Shown here in pieces: positions 39,760-49,902 of a stretch of 64,000 nt of DNA. The stretch comes from Dehalobacterium formicoaceticum. GTDB taxonomy: Bacteria; Bacillota; Dehalobacteriia; Dehalobacteriales; Dehalobacteriaceae. Within the stretch, counting starts at the first letter, position 1, and each line of letters starts with the position of its first letter. Below the pieces are notes generated by a model. It made no database searches, was not told where the DNA came from, and was given only the letters and a program-made list of their open reading frames with translations. Made by a program: the position numbers and the translations under genes. Location of the stretch: contig NZ_CP022121.1 in the NCBI RefSeq assembly GCF_002224645.1, positions 2,672,501 to 2,736,500 of the forward strand, given 5' to 3'.

Positions 39760-40134
39760 ATGGAGGTATTAAATAAGGCTCAAGAATTAGCAAATGCTTT
39801 GGAAAACAGCGAGGAGCTTCTCCAAATGCGCGAAGCAGAAAAACGGATGAATGAGGATCAAACCGCCATGAGTCTGATGCATGAATTCCGCAATAAGCAA
39901 ATGGAGGTCTATAACGTTCAGGTAGCAGGACAAGAGCCCTCAAAAGAGTTAGAACAGGAAATGGAAAATCTCCGCGCAAAATTACAGGAAAACCCTTTAA
40001 TTTTGGATTATATCACGGCCCAGGAAAAGTTAGGCCGGGTTCTGGAGTATATCAATCGTGCCATCTCTCAGGTATTACAGGGAGAAAGCAGTTGTGATGA
40101 AAGCAGCTGTTCCAGCTGCGCCGGATGTAATTAA
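39760..40134 (+). CDS. YlbF/YmcA family protein (RicF-like) with Cys-rich tail
   Basis: A 124-residue helical protein of the YlbF/YmcA family. Its C-terminus has Cys112, 117, 120 and 123 (C-x4-C-x2-C-x2-C), which fits an iron-sulfur or zinc site. In Bacillus the RicA-RicF-RicT complex carries [4Fe-4S] clusters and stimulates RNase Y. It lies between miaB and mutS, where Bacillus has ymcA. The RBS AAGGAGG precedes the ATG. Confidence 0.85.
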   Translation: MEVLNKAQELANALENSEELLQMREAEKRMNEDQTAMSLMHEFRNKQMEVYNVQVAGQEPSKELEQEMENLRAKLQENPLILDYITAQEKLGRVLEYINRAISQVLQGESSCDESSCSSCAGCN

Positions 40135-40147
40135 ATTTTAATCTTTT

Positions 40148-40181
40148 AAGCCCTTGATGCTTTTGCAAGGGCTTTTCATTT
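40148..40181 (+). terminator. Intrinsic terminator before mutS
   Basis: AAGCCCTTG (40148-40156) pairs with CAAGGGCTT (40166-40174), followed by TTCATTTT. Confidence 0.8.
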
Positions 40182-40288
40182 TGGCAGAAAGCAACTTTTC
40201 TTGATATCTTGCTGTAATTCCCTTGGTGAAATGATATAATTTAAATGTAGCATTTGAAAAAGACATTGCAACAGGAAGGAGCTTCTTT

Positions 40289-42915
40289 GTGTCCAACCCT
40301 ACCCCAATGATGAAACAATATGAATCGATAAAAAACAACCATAAAGATGCCCTGCTTTTTTATCGTTTGGGTGATTTCTATGAAATGTTTGCCGAAGATG
40401 CAATGATTGCTTCCCGCGAATTAGAAATTGCTTTGACCGCCAGGGATGGGGGAAACGGTACAAAAATCCCTATGTGTGGTGTACCTTTCCATGCCGTAGA
40501 CGGATATTTGGCCAAGCTGATTGCTAAAGGATACAAAATTGCGATTTGTGAACAAGTTGAGGATCCTAAAACCGCTAAAGGTATTGTTAAGCGGGAAGTG
40601 GTCCGAATTATTACTCCGGGCACAGTTTTAGAAACAAATATGCTTCAGGAAACAAATGCCAATTATCTCTTGGCCATTACCACCCGGGATGGAATTTTTG
40701 GCATCGCCTATACTGATATATCCACAGGAGAATTCATGACCACAGAAATATCCGAAGAACCAGGAGCAGAGAAGCTGTTTGATGAAGTCAGCAGAATTCA
40801 ACCGGTGGAAATCATTTTACCCACAACCCTCTATCATGATAAGTCATTCCGCAAACAACTCACAAGGACTTCCCAGCCCACCTTGACCAAATTTTCTGAG
40901 GATCAAGACTTATATTCGGATACGATGGATCAAATTCAAAAACATTTTAAGGGCCGCTCTTTGGAATCTTTAGGGTTATCATCTTTATCAGAAGCTGCTA
41001 TAGCGGTGGGGATGATATTAATATTTTTATCCGGCACCCAAAAAGAGATTTAGCTTATCTTGAGGATCTTCAGGTTTATTCCGTTTCTTCTTTTATGATG
41101 ATTGACCAAAGCACCAGAAGAAACTTGGAGCTTACTGCTACCATGCGTGATCGTCAAAGAAAAGGATCTTTGCTTTGGGTTTTGGATCGGACCAATACAG
41201 CCCTGGGAGCCAGGTTGATTAAACAGTGGATCGAAAAACCTTTGCTCAATAAACAGGACATTATTAATCGCCTAAAAGCTGTCGAAGAATTGATGAACAA
41301 TGTATTTGCCCGGGAAGACCTGCGTCAATTATTAAAAAAAATATATGACTTAGAGCGACTAATGAGCAGAATTGCCTTTGGTAATGCCAACCCACGAGAT
41401 TTAATCGCTTTAAAAAATTCTCTGGGGGTTCTGCCTGAGATTGATCAGGTAATCAAGACTTTGCAGCATCATCAGTTTTCACAATTGGCAGAAAGGCTGG
41501 ATCCCATACAGGATATTTATCAGCTTATTGAAAAAGCCATTCAGGATGAACCGCCCGTCTCGATACGTGACGGAGGCATTATTAAAGAGGGATATCAGGA
41601 GGAAGTGGATGAGCTCCGCGCCATCACCCTGCACGGAAAACAATGGATTGCTCAATTGGAAGGGGAAGAAAAAACGCGCACAGGGATTAAATCCTTAAAA
41701 ATCGGATTTAACAAAGTTTTTGGCTATTATTTGGAGGTAACCAAGGCCAATTTATCCCTGGTCCCTGATCATTATATGCGCAAACAAACCCTGTCCAATG
41801 CCGAAAGATACATCACAGAGGAATTGAAAGAATGGGAAAATAAAATTTTGGGCGCGGGAGAGAAGCTGGCCCTGAGGGAATTCAGTCTGTTTAATGAAAT
41901 CAGAGAAAAAATTGCCTTAGCTGCCAAAAGAATTCAGCAAACGGCGCTGGTGGTTGCTCAATTGGATGTACTCTTATCCTTTGCCCAGGTTTCCTTGGAT
42001 CATGGCTATGTGAAACCTGAAATTACTGAGGATGGGACTCTCCGGATCATAGATGGCCGTCATCCCGTGGTGGAGAGAATTACCGGCAGTGGATACATTC
42101 CCAACGATACCTACTTGGATAATTACAAGGACCAAATATGTTTGCTCACAGGCCCAAATATGGCCGGAAAATCAACTTATATGAGGCAGGTGGCCTTATG
42201 TGTCCTGATGAGTCAGATCGGCTGTTTTGTGCCTGCTGCCAGTGCAAAAATTGGTTTAGTAGATCGAATTTTTACCAGAGTGGGGGCAGCAGATGATTTG
42301 GCAGGAGGCCAGAGTACCTTTATGGTGGAGATGAATGAAACCGCCAATATCCTGCGTCATGCTACGAAGGATAGCCTGATTATCCTAGATGAAATCGGGC
42401 GGGGTACCAGTACCTACGATGGCCTTAGTATTGCCTGGGCTGTAGTAGAATATATTTTAAAGCCCCAAATTGGCGCTAAGACCCTCTTTGCCACCCATTA
42501 CCATGAATTAACAGAGCTGGCGGAAAAATATCCGGCAGTGAAAAATTATTCGGTGGCGGTAAAAGAAAAAGATGGGGAAATTATTTTCTTAAGAAAGATC
42601 ATTCCGGGAGGGACGGATAAAAGCTATGGGATTCAAGTGGCAAAATTAGCCGGATTACCGGATGAGGTGCTCACAAGAGCCAAAGAAATTTTGCTGGATC
42701 TGGAGGAAACAGATATTTCCTTGGATGAAAAAGGTGAAAACAAAAGCACCATACATGAAAAAAATCATGCCTTGCAAATGAGTTTTTTTGTTCCTGAACC
42801 ACCTAAACATCCGGTGATTGCTGAAATAGAATCACTGAATCTGAACAATCTGACTCCTTTGGATGCGCTCCTAAAAATTAATCAGTGGCAGCGCAAACTA
42901 GCCAATCAGGATTAA
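40289..42915 (+). pseudogene. mutS: DNA mismatch repair protein MutS, interrupted by a one-base frameshift
   Basis: MutS recognises mismatches. The first frame (GTG 40289 to stop 41053) covers the mismatch-binding and connector domains (MMKQYESIKNNHKDALLFYRLGDFYEMF). Protein similarity leaves that frame at TQK and continues one frame over with RDLAYLEDLQVYS, at the A5 run 41040-41044; one added A would restore it. The second part (ATG 41095 to 42915) has the core, clamp and ATPase with TGPNMAGKST and the DEIGRGTSTYDGLS motif. All other domains are intact, so the loss is recent, a sequencing error or recoding. Confidence 0.85.
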
Positions 42916-42979
42916 GATCATCCTCATCAGGGAACTTTGGTGCTTGTTAGGAATGTTTAATCATAAAAAGGAGTAAGAT

Positions 42980-44791
42980 ATGAGGAAAATTAATATTCTG
43001 GATCCATTGACAGCCAATCAGATTGCAGCCGGGGAAGTTGTGGAACGACCTGTCTCTGTGGTCAAGGAATTAATCGAAAACTCTATCGATGCCGGGAGTA
43101 CACGCATTAAAGTATACTTGGAAGAGGGAGGAACAAAGCGGATTCAAATTACGGATAATGGGTGGGGCATTGAAGCCCAGGATTTACCTACGGCAGTTCA
43201 GCGCCATGCCACCAGTAAAATTATATCTTTCGATGATTTGAATTCTTTAAGCACCTTGGGTTTTCGCGGGGAAGCTTTGCCTTCCATAGCTGCTGTTTCC
43301 AAAATGACTTTATCATCGCGCACCGAAGAAAGCCCTGTGGGCTTTTCTTTACAAGTGGAAGGGGATCAAATATCTGATCTCAGGGAAATTGGGTCCCCCG
43401 TCGGGACCGAAATCATTGTCGATAATTTATTTTATAATACTCCGGCGCGGAAAAAGTTTCTCAAGTCACCCTCCAATGAACTGGGAATGGTTTCCGAGAT
43501 GGTGGGCAGAATTGCCATCTCCAGACCAGACATTGCTTTTGAATTAGTCCATGAGAGAAGAACCTTATTGAAGACGCCGGGTAATCATAATTTGTCCCAG
43601 GTTATTTTTTCTGTTTATGGAAATGAGATTACGCGTAGTTTAACCAAAGTGGAATATAAACATGGTCCTCTGATCAGGGGCTATATCTCCAATGTCCAAA
43701 CGACCCGCTCAACACGCCAGTATTATAATTTTTATCTGAACGGACGTTTCATCAAAAGCAAGGACCTTTCCGAAGCTCTGGAGGAAGCTTATCATACCAG
43801 AATCCCGCAAAAAAGATACCCTATCGCCATTTTGTTTTTTGAAATGGCACCGGAGCTTTTTGATGCCAATGTGCATCCGGCAAAATTGGAGGTTAAGTTT
43901 AAAGATTTCCAGCCCATTAAAGAAGCTTTAATCCATGCCATCCACAATGCTTTGAATGATCCGACAGTATCAATTCCACAGATTAAGACAAATGTAAAGC
44001 AAGATAATAAACCGGCGGAGCAGCAAGAAATTTTCCAAAAATATAGTTTTGATCCGGAAAAAATGAAACAGCCACCAGGAGGAGTTGTTCTGGAACAAAC
44101 CGGCTCTTATCATGATCAGGCAGGAAATGAGCAGCATAAAGCATCTTTTTCTGATCAAGAAGAACCCCATATTTCAGTGCTTCAAGCAGAGTCTCAGGAA
44201 ATTAAGCCGTTTTTTTCCTCATTGAAAATATTGGGGCAAATCGAAGGTACATATATTATTGCTTCCGGGGATGAAGGTCTCTACATTATTGATCAGCATG
44301 CCGCCCATGAAAGAATTCGTTTTGAAAAGATCAAAAAACTGTTTGCAGAACAACCTTCTGCATCTAACATGCTTGCGGTGCCCATCACCATTGAGCTTAC
44401 ACCCCGCCAAACGATCTGGCTGATCAATCATATTATTCAATTAGGGGATTTGGGATTTGTGCTGGAACACTTTGGAGACCGCACTTTTTTATTAAGAGGG
44501 GTACCGGTATGGCACATTGAAGGGAATTCCCAGGAATTATTATTAGATATTTTGGAAAAACTAGGTAGTGATTCTCCGGTTCGGCTTAAAGAAATCATCA
44601 ATGAAGAAAAATTATTTTCCCTGGCTTGTAAAAGCGCTGTGAAAGGGAATAGTTTTATCACGTCAGCAGATATTACTTTTTTATTAGAACAGTTGGATCG
44701 CACTGACAATCCTTTTACCTGCCCCCATGGAAGGCCGACGCTGATACTTTTAACCCATGAGGAGATCAAAAGGAGATTCCTGCGTACTTAA
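42980..44791 (+). CDS. mutL: DNA mismatch repair protein MutL
   Basis: The N-terminal GHKL ATPase has motifs ENSIDAG, DNGWGI and GFRGEALPSI. The C-terminal dimerisation/endonuclease part has the family segment QHAAHERIRFEK and ACKSAVKGN near the end. 603 aa. An AAGGAG RBS precedes ATG. It is intact although mutS upstream is frameshifted. Confidence 0.95.
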   Translation: MRKINILDPLTANQIAAGEVVERPVSVVKELIENSIDAGSTRIKVYLEEGGTKRIQITDNGWGIEAQDLPTAVQRHATSKIISFDDLNSLSTLGFRGEALPSIAAVSKMTLSSRTEESPVGFSLQVEGDQISDLREIGSPVGTEIIVDNLFYNTPARKKFLKSPSNELGMVSEMVGRIAISRPDIAFELVHERRTLLKTPGNHNLSQVIFSVYGNEITRSLTKVEYKHGPLIRGYISNVQTTRSTRQYYNFYLNGRFIKSKDLSEALEEAYHTRIPQKRYPIAILFFEMAPELFDANVHPAKLEVKFKDFQPIKEALIHAIHNALNDPTVSIPQIKTNVKQDNKPAEQQEIFQKYSFDPEKMKQPPGGVVLEQTGSYHDQAGNEQHKASFSDQEEPHISVLQAESQEIKPFFSSLKILGQIEGTYIIASGDEGLYIIDQHAAHERIRFEKIKKLFAEQPSASNMLAVPITIELTPRQTIWLINHIIQLGDLGFVLEHFGDRTFLLRGVPVWHIEGNSQELLLDILEKLGSDSPVRLKEIINEEKLFSLACKSAVKGNSFITSADITFLLEQLDRTDNPFTCPHGRPTLILLTHEEIKRRFLRT

Positions 44792-44823
44792 ATTTGGCCG
44801 GCCGCTGAAAAGGAGAAAGTAAT

Positions 44824-45792
44824 ATGGGAGCAGAAGAAAAATTGATTGTTGTCGTGGGTCCGACGGCGGTGGGAAAATCGGCCATTTCTGTTGAGCTTGC
44901 TGACCTGCTGGACGGTGAAATTATTTCTGCCGATTCCATGCAGGTTTATCGGGAAATGAATATTGGTACAGCAAAAATTCAAGCCGAAGAGATGGTTTCT
45001 ACCGGTGGAAAAAGGATCCTTCATCATCTCATTGATATCAGGAATCCGGACGAGAATTTTACAGTAGCTGATTTTCAGCAATTGGCAAGAAATCAAATTC
45101 GTGATATTAATACCAGAGGTAAAATACCTATACTGGTTGGCGGTACCGGATTATATGTGAACGCAGTGATTGACCCTTATAATTTTATCCCGGAGGATTA
45201 CGACCCTCAGCTTCGAAATCAATTGATGCAAGATGCTGAAAAACGGGGTAACCAATATTTATATAATCAATTAGTACAGATAGATCCGGAAACTGCTGAG
45301 AAATTTCATCCTAATGATCTGCGCCGCATTGTCCGCGCCTTAGAAACATTTTATCAAACGGGGCGTAGGATCTCTCACGTACAACAAGATCGTCAACAGG
45401 AAAGGCCTTATGATATAGAGATGATTGGCTTATTTTGCGAAAGAGGGATTCTTTATGACAGAATCAACCAAAGAGTGGATCAGATGATAGAAAATGGACT
45501 AATTGAGGAGGTGACAACACTTATAAAAAAAGGCTATTCTCCCCGTCTGAAATCCATGCAAGGATTAGGATACCGACAAATAGCAGCTTATCTCACGGGA
45601 ATTGTGACAAAAGAAGAGGGAATTCGTCTGTTGAAAAGAGACACCAGACATTTTGCCAAAAGACAGTTTACTTGGTTTAAGAGGGATCCAAGAATCAAAT
45701 GGTTTGATGTCATGAATTTTTCCACAAAAACCCTTTGTGGTGAAAAAATTTATGAAATATTGGGAGGGACTACAGGAGCTCCTGTAGAATAA
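44824..45792 (+). CDS. miaA: tRNA dimethylallyltransferase
   Basis: MiaA adds a dimethylallyl group to A37 of tRNAs, the substrate of MiaB. The P-loop GPTAVGKS is at residues 14-21, with [15 protein letters not shown] and the [10 protein letters not shown] motif. 322 aa. An AAAGGAGAAAG RBS precedes ATG. Confidence 0.96.
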   Translation: MGAEEKLIVVVGPTAVGKSAISVELADLLDGEIISADSMQVYREMNIGTAKIQAEEMVSTGGKRILHHLIDIRNPDENFTVADFQQLARNQIRDINTRGKIPILVGGTGLYVNAVIDPYNFIPEDYDPQLRNQLMQDAEKRGNQYLYNQLVQIDPETAEKFHPNDLRRIVRALETFYQTGRRISHVQQDRQQERPYDIEMIGLFCERGILYDRINQRVDQMIENGLIEEVTTLIKKGYSPRLKSMQGLGYRQIAAYLTGIVTKEEGIRLLKRDTRHFAKRQFTWFKRDPRIKWFDVMNFSTKTLCGEKIYEILGGTTGAPVE

Positions 45793-45820
45793 TATAATAC
45801 CAAATGTTGGAGGGATTTTT

Positions 45821-46057
45821 ATGACGAAGAGTAATTTCAATTTACAGGACTTTTTCTTAAATCAGGTGCGTAAAGATAATACCGGTGTCACCATTTTTTT
45901 GGTAAATGGCTTTCAAATAAAAGGCTTTGTCCGAGGATTTGATAGTTTTACTGTGGTTATGGATGTTGATGGGAAACAACAGATGGTTTATAAACACGCC
46001 ATTTCCACAATTATGCCTAACCGACCGGTGAACCTGATGATGGAGAAACCGGAATAA
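45821..46057 (+). CDS. hfq: RNA chaperone Hfq
   Basis: The 78-residue protein has the Sm1 motif ([25 protein letters not shown]) and the Sm2 motif with YKHAIST. It forms a hexamer that helps small RNAs pair with mRNA. It follows miaA as in many bacteria. The RBS GGAGGGA precedes ATG. Confidence 0.97.
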   Translation: MTKSNFNLQDFFLNQVRKDNTGVTIFLVNGFQIKGFVRGFDSFTVVMDVDGKQQMVYKHAISTIMPNRPVNLMMEKPE

Positions 46058-46120
46058 TTGAATGCAGGCACGGAATAAGTAGGTTTAAGGACCTTGAAAA
46101 AACAGGAGAGATGACCCATT

Positions 46121-46146
46121 AAGGCACAATACGTTGTGCCTTTTGT
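46121..46146 (+). terminator. Intrinsic terminator after hfq
   Basis: AAGGCACAA-TACG-TTGTGCCTT, then TTGTC. Confidence 0.8.
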
Positions 46147-46154
46147 CTGCTTGA

Positions 46155-46270
46155 TTTATCAAATTCCAAGACTCCCACTTCTATAAGTGGGAGCTCCTAT
46201 TTTCACTTCAGGTGGGGTAGATTCCCCGTCTGAAGCCCCGATGTTCAGCTTTAGCTGAACGAGTTCACTT
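46155..46270 (-). repeat. Three-hairpin element B, inverted copy of 37585-37699
   Basis: On the minus strand it has the same three stem-loops as element A; here the third (46172-46193) and the first (46243-46260) are perfect. The copies lie 8.5 kb apart in opposite orientation. The element ends 13 bp before the first in-frame ATG of the spoVK frame (46283) and occupies the place of its leader or promoter. No transposase is nearby. Confidence 0.7.
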
Positions 46271-46372
46271 TAGGATCGAAAAATGATGTCAAAATTTCCT
46301 ATCGCTAAGCACAATCATGATTTTGCGAAATACAATAATACTATGACCTCTTCTTTTCACGAGGTGAAAAAT

Positions 46373-47344
46373 TTGGAAATTAAGATGTGTTTAAAACCGG
46401 GAGGGAAAAGAATATTTGAAACTCTTTCATCTCATTCGGAAAATAATAAGAGAGATGAAACACTCATAAATGAGGAAAAAGAAGAAGCATCCTCCTTCAA
46501 TAATCCAAAGGTTCAAGAGTTATTTAAAGAATTGGAATCCCTTGTGGGACTGCAAGAAGTAAAGAAAAAAATTTACGAAGTGCAAGCTTTTATCGAAATC
46601 CAAAAAAGGCGCTCCAAAGAAAACTTAATGGCGGAATCGACAATGCTCCATTCCATTTATAAGGGAAATCCAGGTACAGGGAAAACTACCGTGGCGCGCA
46701 TAGTTGGCAAACTTTTTAAAGAAATCGGTGTTCTACAAAAAGGACACTTAGTCGAAGTGGAAAGAGCCGATTTAGTCGGCGAATACATTGGCCACACAGC
46801 CCAGAAAACCAGAGAACTGCTCAAAAAAGCCGGCGGCGGAGTTCTTTTTATAGATGAAGCTTATTCTCTGGCCCGGGGCGGAGAGAAAGATTTTGGGAAA
46901 GAGGCCATTGATGTGCTGGTAAAAGCCATGGAAGACAAGAAGGACCAAATGATATTAATTTTGGCGGGTTATAATCGTGAGATGGACTGGTTTTTAAAAA
47001 CCAATCCCGGTTTAAGATCCCGGTTTCCCTTGCAGATTGAATTCCCCGATTATAAAATAGAAGAGTTAGTGGAAATTGCCAATCTGATGGTGCAAGCTAG
47101 ACAATATCAATTAACTTCTGAATCCAAGATGACTTTGGAACGAATTTTACGTACCCACTTAATGACAGGACACGAGTATGACGGTAATGCTCGCTATGTT
47201 AGAAATATCGTCGAATCTGCCATGCGTCAGCAGGCGGTTCGTTTAATCGGGCTGCCCAAAAACTCCCGGGAAGATTTAATGACCATTGAAACATTGGATA
47301 TTTTGAAAGCGACGAGAAAACATAACAAAAATACTGAACTATAG
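46373..47344 (+). CDS. spoVK: Stage V sporulation protein K (CbbX-type AAA+ ATPase)
   Basis: A CbbX/SpoVK-type AAA+ protein required late in sporulation in Bacillus. Walker A GNPGTGKT is at ~98-105 and Walker B VLFIDEA at ~157-163; the sensor region has NPGLRSRFP. From the TTG at 46373 it is 323 aa, very close to the length of Bacillus SpoVK, and GAGGTGA lies 5 nt upstream. An ATG at 46283 in the same frame would add 30 unlikely residues next to element B. It lies between hfq and ynbB, as in Bacillus. Confidence 0.88.
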   Translation: MEIKMCLKPGGKRIFETLSSHSENNKRDETLINEEKEEASSFNNPKVQELFKELESLVGLQEVKKKIYEVQAFIEIQKRRSKENLMAESTMLHSIYKGNPGTGKTTVARIVGKLFKEIGVLQKGHLVEVERADLVGEYIGHTAQKTRELLKKAGGGVLFIDEAYSLARGGEKDFGKEAIDVLVKAMEDKKDQMILILAGYNREMDWFLKTNPGLRSRFPLQIEFPDYKIEELVEIANLMVQARQYQLTSESKMTLERILRTHLMTGHEYDGNARYVRNIVESAMRQQAVRLIGLPKNSREDLMTIETLDILKATRKHNKNTEL

Positions 47345-47359
47345 TTTTGGGAGGAAAGC

Positions 47360-48595
47360 ATGGAACTGGACACACGCATCGTTTTAGCAGAAACTGCGGC
47401 TGAGAAAACGCAACAAGAGATCAATGAAAATGTCAGCTATAATTTGCATAAGGTTTTAACTGCCTTTCGTAATCATAAAATTTCTGAACTTCATCTGCAA
47501 TCATCGACAGGATATGGATACAATGATGTGGGCAGAGATGGGCTGGAGGCAGTATATCGGGAAATCTTTTGCGGCGAAGAGGCATTGGTACGCCATCAGG
47601 TGGTTTCCGGAACCCATGCCATTACCTTAGCTTATTTCGGAAATCTTTTCCCCGGAGATGAACTTTTATCAGTAGGAACACCTTATGATACCCTGCTCAA
47701 AGTGATTGGCTCTGAAAAAAAAGAAATGGGCACCTTGAGAGAATTGGGCATCGCGTACAGGGAAGTACCTTTAGCTGAAGATGGGAGCATTGATCTTACC
47801 ACTGTGCTGGATGCCATTTCTCCCAAAACGAAGATGGTATCCCTGCAACGTTCCAAGGGATACCAGTGGCGGCCTTCTCTCACTATTGATGAAATCGCTG
47901 TAGTGACGAAAGGGATAAAATCAAGATGGCCCCATGTAATTGTTTTTGTTGATAATTGTTATGGAGAATTTGTTGAGAAAAAAGAACCCCTGGAGGTGGG
48001 TGCTGATCTCATTGCCGGCTCTTTAATCAAAAATCCGGGCGGGGGTATTGCACCTTGCGGAGGATATATCGTAGGGAAAAAGGAGTTAGTGGAACGCGCA
48101 GCAATGAGATTAACAGCTCCCGGTATTGGCGGAGAAATCGGTCCCAGTTTGGGTAATAACCGGCTCTTCTATCAAGGTCTTTTTCATGCTCCTCACGTAG
48201 TGGGAGAAGCTCTATGGGGAGCGGTCTTTACTGCCTCCTTATGTGCCGGATTGGGATTGGAAGTGATGCCTCAGGAAGATGGCATACGCACAGATATTAT
48301 CCAAGCCATCAAGATGGGAAACAGGGAAAGGGTCCTGGCCTTTTGCCAAGGTATCCAACGCTATTCACCAATTGATTCCCATGTCACGCCTGTTGCCTGG
48401 GATATGCCTGGATATGAAGATCAGGTCATTATGGCCGCCGGTGCCTTTGTCCAGGGCTCCTCCATTGAACTGAGTGCTGATGGACCGATGCGGGAACCTT
48501 ATATTGTTTATATGCAGGGAGGAACCAGCCGCCAGCATGTGAAACTGGCAGTAACAGAAACAATTAGGGAAATGATCATGAACGGATTACTTTAA
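47360..48595 (+). CDS. ynbB: PLP-dependent YnbB family protein (methionine gamma-lyase-like)
   Basis: A 411-residue fold-type I PLP enzyme of the family once annotated as aluminium resistance protein. It has SGTHAITLAYFGNLFPGDELLSVGTPYDT near residue 75, an Asp in FVDNCYGEFVE and the lysine segment AGSLIKNPGGGIAP. The reaction is not proven. It follows spoVK and precedes lexA, close to the Bacillus order spoVK-(ynbA)-ynbB. GGGAGG RBS before ATG. Confidence 0.88.
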   Translation: MELDTRIVLAETAAEKTQQEINENVSYNLHKVLTAFRNHKISELHLQSSTGYGYNDVGRDGLEAVYREIFCGEEALVRHQVVSGTHAITLAYFGNLFPGDELLSVGTPYDTLLKVIGSEKKEMGTLRELGIAYREVPLAEDGSIDLTTVLDAISPKTKMVSLQRSKGYQWRPSLTIDEIAVVTKGIKSRWPHVIVFVDNCYGEFVEKKEPLEVGADLIAGSLIKNPGGGIAPCGGYIVGKKELVERAAMRLTAPGIGGEIGPSLGNNRLFYQGLFHAPHVVGEALWGAVFTASLCAGLGLEVMPQEDGIRTDIIQAIKMGNRERVLAFCQGIQRYSPIDSHVTPVAWDMPGYEDQVIMAAGAFVQGSSIELSADGPMREPYIVYMQGGTSRQHVKLAVTETIREMIMNGLL

Positions 48596-48603
48596 AAAGT
48601 ATA

Positions 48604-48656
48604 AAAAAATGGCTGAACTACCTATCCCAAGGAAGCAGCCATTTTTCTATTTTTAG
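48604..48656 (+). terminator. Intrinsic terminator between ynbB and lexA (convergent)
   Basis: AAAAATGGCTG (48605-48615) and CAGCCATTTTT (48636-48646), with T-rich sequence after and A-rich before, so it could act in both directions. Confidence 0.8.
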
Positions 48657-48698
48657 GCATATGCTTTCAAGATCGTTCCTGAGCATACCCCGGCTTAC

Positions 48699-49313
48699 TT
48701 ACATTGCCCGATACAATCCAATCACACGACCGAGAATTTTTACATCATTCACAATAATAGGAGGCAAGAAACGATTCTCAGGCTGCAATCGGATGTGATC
48801 TTTTTCCTTAAAAAATCTTTTAATTGTGGCTTCATCATCAATTAAAGCTGCCACAATATCTCCATTGCCGGCGATGTCTGTTTTTTCAACAATGACATAA
48901 TCTCCGTCCAGAATCCCTGCTTCAATCATACTCTCTCCCGAAACATGCAGCATAAACAATTCATTTTTTGCATTGATAAAATCAAGGGGAACGGGGAAGT
49001 GCTCTTCCACATTTTCAACCGCCAGGATAGGGAGTCCGGCAGTAATTTTACCAATAATCGGGATATTGACCATCTCTCTTTGCATCTGAATATAACTGCC
49101 GTCTGTAATTTCAATTGCTCTGGGCTTAGTGGGATCTCGTCTGATATATCCTTTTTGCTCCAGGACCGTTAGATGGCCATGTACGGTGGAACTGGAGCTC
49201 AAACCAACAACATGCCCAATTTCCCTTACGGTGGGAGGATACCCTTTTGTTTTGATTTCTTGTTTTATGTAATCTAAAATTTCGATTTGTCTTTTTGATA
49301 AATCTTCGTACAT
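48699..49313 (-). CDS. lexA: LexA repressor
   Basis: LexA represses SOS genes until RecA-stimulated self-cleavage. The N-terminal winged helix has [21 protein letters not shown]. The cleavage site is Ala92-Gly93 (KITAGLP), and the Ser-Lys dyad is Ser128 (SGESM) and Lys165 (ATIKRFF). 204 aa. The ATG at 49313 follows GGGGGTG; upstream in-frame residues to 49373 do not fit. It is transcribed divergently from yneA across the LexA boxes. Confidence 0.97.
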   Translation of the reverse strand: MYEDLSKRQIEILDYIKQEIKTKGYPPTVREIGHVVGLSSSSTVHGHLTVLEQKGYIRRDPTKPRAIEITDGSYIQMQREMVNIPIIGKITAGLPILAVENVEEHFPVPLDFINAKNELFMLHVSGESMIEAGILDGDYVIVEKTDIAGNGDIVAALIDDEATIKRFFKEKDHIRLQPENRFLPPIIVNDVKILGRVIGLYRAM

Positions 49314-49363
49314 GTATAGCACCCCCAAAAATAAAATATTTTTGTGTTGAATTACTTTGTTAA

Positions 49364-49463
49364 ATTGTAACATAAAACCTAAATAAATTCAAACATTTGT
49401 TCGAATTTTTATTGACAACGTACCTCTGTTCGATTATAATAAGAAAAAAGGAACATTGGTTCG
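49364..49463. promoter_or_regulatory. Divergent lexA/yneA promoters with three LexA boxes
   Basis: yneA promoter: TTGACA (49412-49417), TATAAT (49435-49440), spacer 17. lexA promoter on the minus strand: TTGAAT (complement of 49387-49392) and TACAAT (complement of 49364-49369), spacer 17. LexA boxes: CAAACATTTGTTCG (49390-49403, on the lexA -35), CGTACCTCTGTTCG (49419-49432, in the yneA spacer) and GGAACATTGGTTCG (49450-49463, just before the yneA RBS). Confidence 0.85.
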
Positions 49464-49475
49464 GAGGCGATGCAT

Positions 49476-49787
49476 ATGAAAAGAAAATATATTAAGGTCA
49501 AAGTAAATTTAAGCAAATTTAAAACATTCTGCTTGTTTTTTGCAGCCCTTATGGTATGTATTAGTCTCGGTTTCAGAGCTTTAGCAGCCAATTTTACAGA
49601 GGAAAAAAACAATTCGGCATATTTGGAAATCATCGTTAAAAACGGTGACACCTTATGGGATCTAACTGAGCAACATTATCAGGGCCAAGAAGACCTTAGG
49701 AAGATAATCTATCAAATTAAAGAAATCAATCATTTAGAACAAACAGAAATTATACCCGGACAGATCATCATGATACCCCAGTCATAA
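49476..49787 (+). CDS. yneA: YneA-like SOS cell-division suppressor (TM + LysM)
   Basis: A 103-residue protein with a basic N-terminus, one membrane segment (~residues 14-36) and a LysM domain (VKNGDTLWDLTEQHYQG...IIPGQIIMIPQ). This layout and the divergent position from lexA match YneA, the SOS-induced division inhibitor of Bacillus. Two LexA boxes flank its promoter. ATG at 49476 is 9 nt after GGAGG. Confidence 0.88.
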   Translation: MKRKYIKVKVNLSKFKTFCLFFAALMVCISLGFRALAANFTEEKNNSAYLEIIVKNGDTLWDLTEQHYQGQEDLRKIIYQIKEINHLEQTEIIPGQIIMIPQS

Positions 49788-49847
49788 GAAAACATGCCGC
49801 CGTAAAACATCGTAAAACATTAGAAAACCTGAAGTATAAAAACATTC

Positions 49848-49876
49848 TTGCTGTAAATAATAAATTTATGTATAAT
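49848..49876 (+). promoter_or_regulatory. Sigma-A promoter of the guanidine riboswitch operon
   Basis: TTGCTG (49848-49853) and TATAAT (49871-49876), spacer 17 bp, directly upstream of the riboswitch. Confidence 0.75.
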
Positions 49877-49902
49877 AAATAAGTAACTTAATAAAAAATG
49901 TT

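Noticed and set aside
40289-41053. Programmed frameshifting in mutS
   Set aside because: The A5 run is not a proper slippery heptamer in the right frame and I see no clear downstream pseudoknot; mutS is not known for recoding.
37561-46300. A complete composite transposon bounded by elements A and B
   Set aside because: The 8.5 kb between the inverted elements is conserved housekeeping order (miaB, mutSL, miaA, hfq) and holds no transposase.
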